Source of the DNA: Acidilobaceae archaeon
GTDB lineage: Archaea > Thermoproteota > Thermoprotei_A > Sulfolobales > Acidilobaceae
Assembly (NCBI GenBank): GCA_027039295.1
Contig: JALWEW010000123.1
Coordinates: 1 to 7,054, forward strand
Length of the DNA: 7,054 bases
Direction: 5' to 3'
Of this stretch, positions 5,755-7,054 are shown one piece after another. How positions within the stretch are numbered: the first letter of the stretch is position 1; every line of letters starts with the position of its first letter. The notes below the pieces were generated by a model. That model saw only the letters and a list, made by a program, of their open reading frames with translations, had not been told where the DNA came from and did no database searches. The position numbers and the translations under genes were made by a program.

Positions 5755-6704
5755 ATCAGGGCCCTATGGCAGGCCACCAGCCTATCGCCGACCCTAACCA
5801 GCGGGGGCTCCTCCTCGCGGCACTTCTCCAGGGCAACGGGGCACCTTGGGTGGAACCTGCAGCCCCTCGGTGGCCTCCTCAGGTCCGGGGGGTAGCCCGG
5901 TATGCCCCTGAGCCTCTTCTCCCCCCAGAGGTCCGGGGCGCTCTCGAGGAGGCCCCTGGTGTAGGGGTGTAGGGGGTCCTCCACGACAGCGTCGACGGGG
6001 CCGTACTCGACGAGCTTCCCAGCGTACATCACCGCTATCCTCGTGCTCCTCTCCGCCGCGAGTGATATGTCGTGGGTTATGAGTATCACCGTCATCCCCA
6101 GCTCCCTCTTGAGCTCCTCTATCAAGTCCATGATCTTAGCCTGGACTATCACGTCCAGCGCCGTGGTTGGCTCATCCGCGATCAACAGCTCAGGCTTGAG
6201 CGCCACAGCCCCAGCTATGAGGGCCCTCTGCCTCTGCCCCCCGCTGAGCTGGTGGGGGTAGCGGTCAACCCAGTCCCTCGGTAGGCCAGCCATCTCGAGG
6301 GCCTCGCCCGCCAGGCGGCGGGCCTCCTCCCTGCTCGAGGCGACCCCGTGCTCCAGGAAGACGTCGCCTATCTGGTCGCCTATCCTCCTAACGGGGTCCA
6401 GGCTGGCCATGGGGTCCTGGAACACCATGCCTATCCTCCGCCCCCTGATCCTCCTCATCTCACCCTCGCTCAGCCTGGTGAGGTCCACGCCGTCGAAGAC
6501 TATGCTGCCCCCCGCTATCCTGCCCGGGGGCGGGACTAGCCTCATTATCGCCAGGGCCAGGGTGCTCTTGCCGCTCCCGCTCTCCCCCACCACGCCGACC
6601 CACTCGCCCCTCTCAACGTCCATCGTGACGCCGTCCACAGCCCTCACAGCGCCTAGGAGGGTGTAGTAGTAGACCCTCAGATCCCTAATCTCCAGGAGGG
6701 CCAC
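5745..6704 (-). CDS. dppD: Dipeptide/oligopeptide ABC transporter ATP-binding protein (DppD/OppD type)
   Basis: This is the partner ATPase of the importer, acting at the inner face of the membrane with DppF. Motifs seen are Walker A GESGSGKS (40-47), Q-loop Gln96 in FQDPMASLDP (the SLDP form typical of DppD/OppD), LSGGQ (153-157), Walker B LLIADE (173-178), D-loop ALD, and His211 in ITHDIS. The C-terminal domain carries PPRGCRFHPRCP and cysteines 282, 288, 295 and 312, matching the four-cysteine pattern in DppF. Length (319) is typical for the family. The start is GTG at 6704, seven bases after the upstream permease stop, with GAGGTGA at 6712-6718 as ribosome binding site. No promoter is seen between the genes, so one polycistronic message from beyond the window is expected. 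The DppD role, as opposed to DppF, rests on the Q-loop form and the gene order. Confidence 0.96.
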   Translation of the reverse strand: MALLEIRDLRVYYYTLLGAVRAVDGVTMDVERGEWVGVVGESGSGKSTLALAIMRLVPPPGRIAGGSIVFDGVDLTRLSEGEMRRIRGRRIGMVFQDPMASLDPVRRIGDQIGDVFLEHGVASSREEARRLAGEALEMAGLPRDWVDRYPHQLSGGQRQRALIAGAVALKPELLIADEPTTALDVIVQAKIMDLIEELKRELGMTVILITHDISLAAERSTRIAVMYAGKLVEYGPVDAVVEDPLHPYTRGLLESAPDLWGEKRLRGIPGYPPDLRRPPRGCRFHPRCPVALEKCREEEPPLVRVGDRLVACHRALMRR

Positions 6705-6711
6705 GGCCCGG

Positions 6712-6718
6712 TCACCTC
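6712..6718 (-). promoter_or_regulatory. Ribosome binding site of dppD overlapping the dppC stop
   Basis: On the minus strand GAGGTGA ends with the TGA stop of the permease gene and lies seven bases before the GTG start of dppD. It supports the GTG call at 6704, since there is no nearby ATG. Confidence 0.8.
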
Positions 6719-7054
6719 TCTGTCCTAATGGCGTACCTCTCGCTGAAGCCCTCCCCCATGAGCGCGAAGCCCAGGGCCAGGAGGGTTATCGCGAGGCCGG
6801 GGAAGAAGGTGGTCCACCACACCCCGTTCAGGATGTCCTTCATCGCCATCCTCAGGTCAAGGCCCCAGTCGGGCTGGGGGTACGAGACCGTGAGGCCGAA
6901 GAACGCGAGCCCCGCCTCGGTTAGTATCGCGTCGGTGGCCGCGAGGCCGAAGACGACCAGCGTCGTGGGGGCGACGTTCGGGAGTATGTGGCCCAGCAGG
7001 GTGACCCTGTCCGGGAAGCCTAGGGCCCTGGCGGCCTCCACGTAGAGGCTCTCC
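6712..7054 (-). CDS. dppC: Peptide ABC transporter permease, DppC/OppC type (C-terminal part)
   Basis: About 113 residues of the C-terminal end of a binding-protein-dependent permease are visible; the start lies beyond the window edge. The frame continues through the edge, reading ESLYVEAARALG before FPDRV, which is the conserved EAA loop (EAA-x3-G ... HILPN) that docks on the ATPase subunits. The internal GTG at 7041 is therefore a valine codon within this motif, not a start. Two hydrophobic spans follow: one around VVFGLAATDAILTEAGLAFFGL, then an amphipathic, Trp-containing segment (PDWG), then VWWTTFFPGLAITLLALGF near the end. The short charged tail SERYAIRTER is cytoplasmic. PDWG and the final helix pattern are typical of DppC/OppC rather than DppB. 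A DppB partner and a substrate-binding protein are expected upstream but are not seen. Confidence 0.93.
   Translation of the reverse strand, partial: ESLYVEAARALGFPDRVTLLGHILPNVAPTTLVVFGLAATDAILTEAGLAFFGLTVSYPQPDWGLDLRMAMKDILNGVWWTTFFPGLAITLLALGFALMGEGFSERYAIRTER

Noticed and set aside
7039..7041. GTG as start codon of a 109-residue permease protein
   Set aside because: The frame stays open to the window edge and the residues before it complete the conserved EAA loop, so this is an internal valine of a truncated gene.

Overview
The window looks like chromosomal DNA of a hyperthermophilic crenarchaeon, probably Desulfurococcales-like. This is inferred from GTG and TTG starts, AGG/CTA/ATA-rich coding, archaeal TATA-like boxes, GAGGTGA-type ribosome binding sites and a secreted protein rich in N-glycosylation sequons. 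I see no rRNA, complete tRNA, CRISPR array, transposase or integrase.

Layout. (1) Positions 88-546 (+): a small cysteine-containing alpha/beta protein of unknown function. (2) Positions 762-2618 (-), convergent with it: a 618-residue secreted, membrane-anchored Ntn-hydrolase of the C45 / acyl-CoA:6-APA acyltransferase type. It has a signal peptide, the catalytic domain, a Pro-rich hinge, a long helical stalk and a C-terminal membrane anchor. (3) Positions 2619-2873: a divergent promoter region. (4) Positions 2874-4025 and 4007-4600 (+): an overlapping two-gene unit. The first gene encodes an all-helical protein of unknown function that contains an abrupt, very AT-rich in-frame patch. The second encodes a small HExxH zinc metallopeptidase-like protein. 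(5) Positions 4719-7054 (-): the distal part of a dipeptide/oligopeptide ABC transporter operon in the order dppC (partial, running off the window), dppD, dppF. The genes are separated by only a few bases, and each Shine-Dalgarno site overlaps the preceding stop codon.

How the genes may work together. The transporter genes form an importer with a permease and substrate-binding protein that should lie beyond position 7054. The extracellular C45 hydrolase could release amino acids or acyl groups outside the cell, but nothing in the sequence links it to the transporter apart from nearness. The helical protein and the metallopeptidase are almost certainly co-translated and are the best candidates for an undescribed functional pair. 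Their substrate and role cannot be read from sequence.
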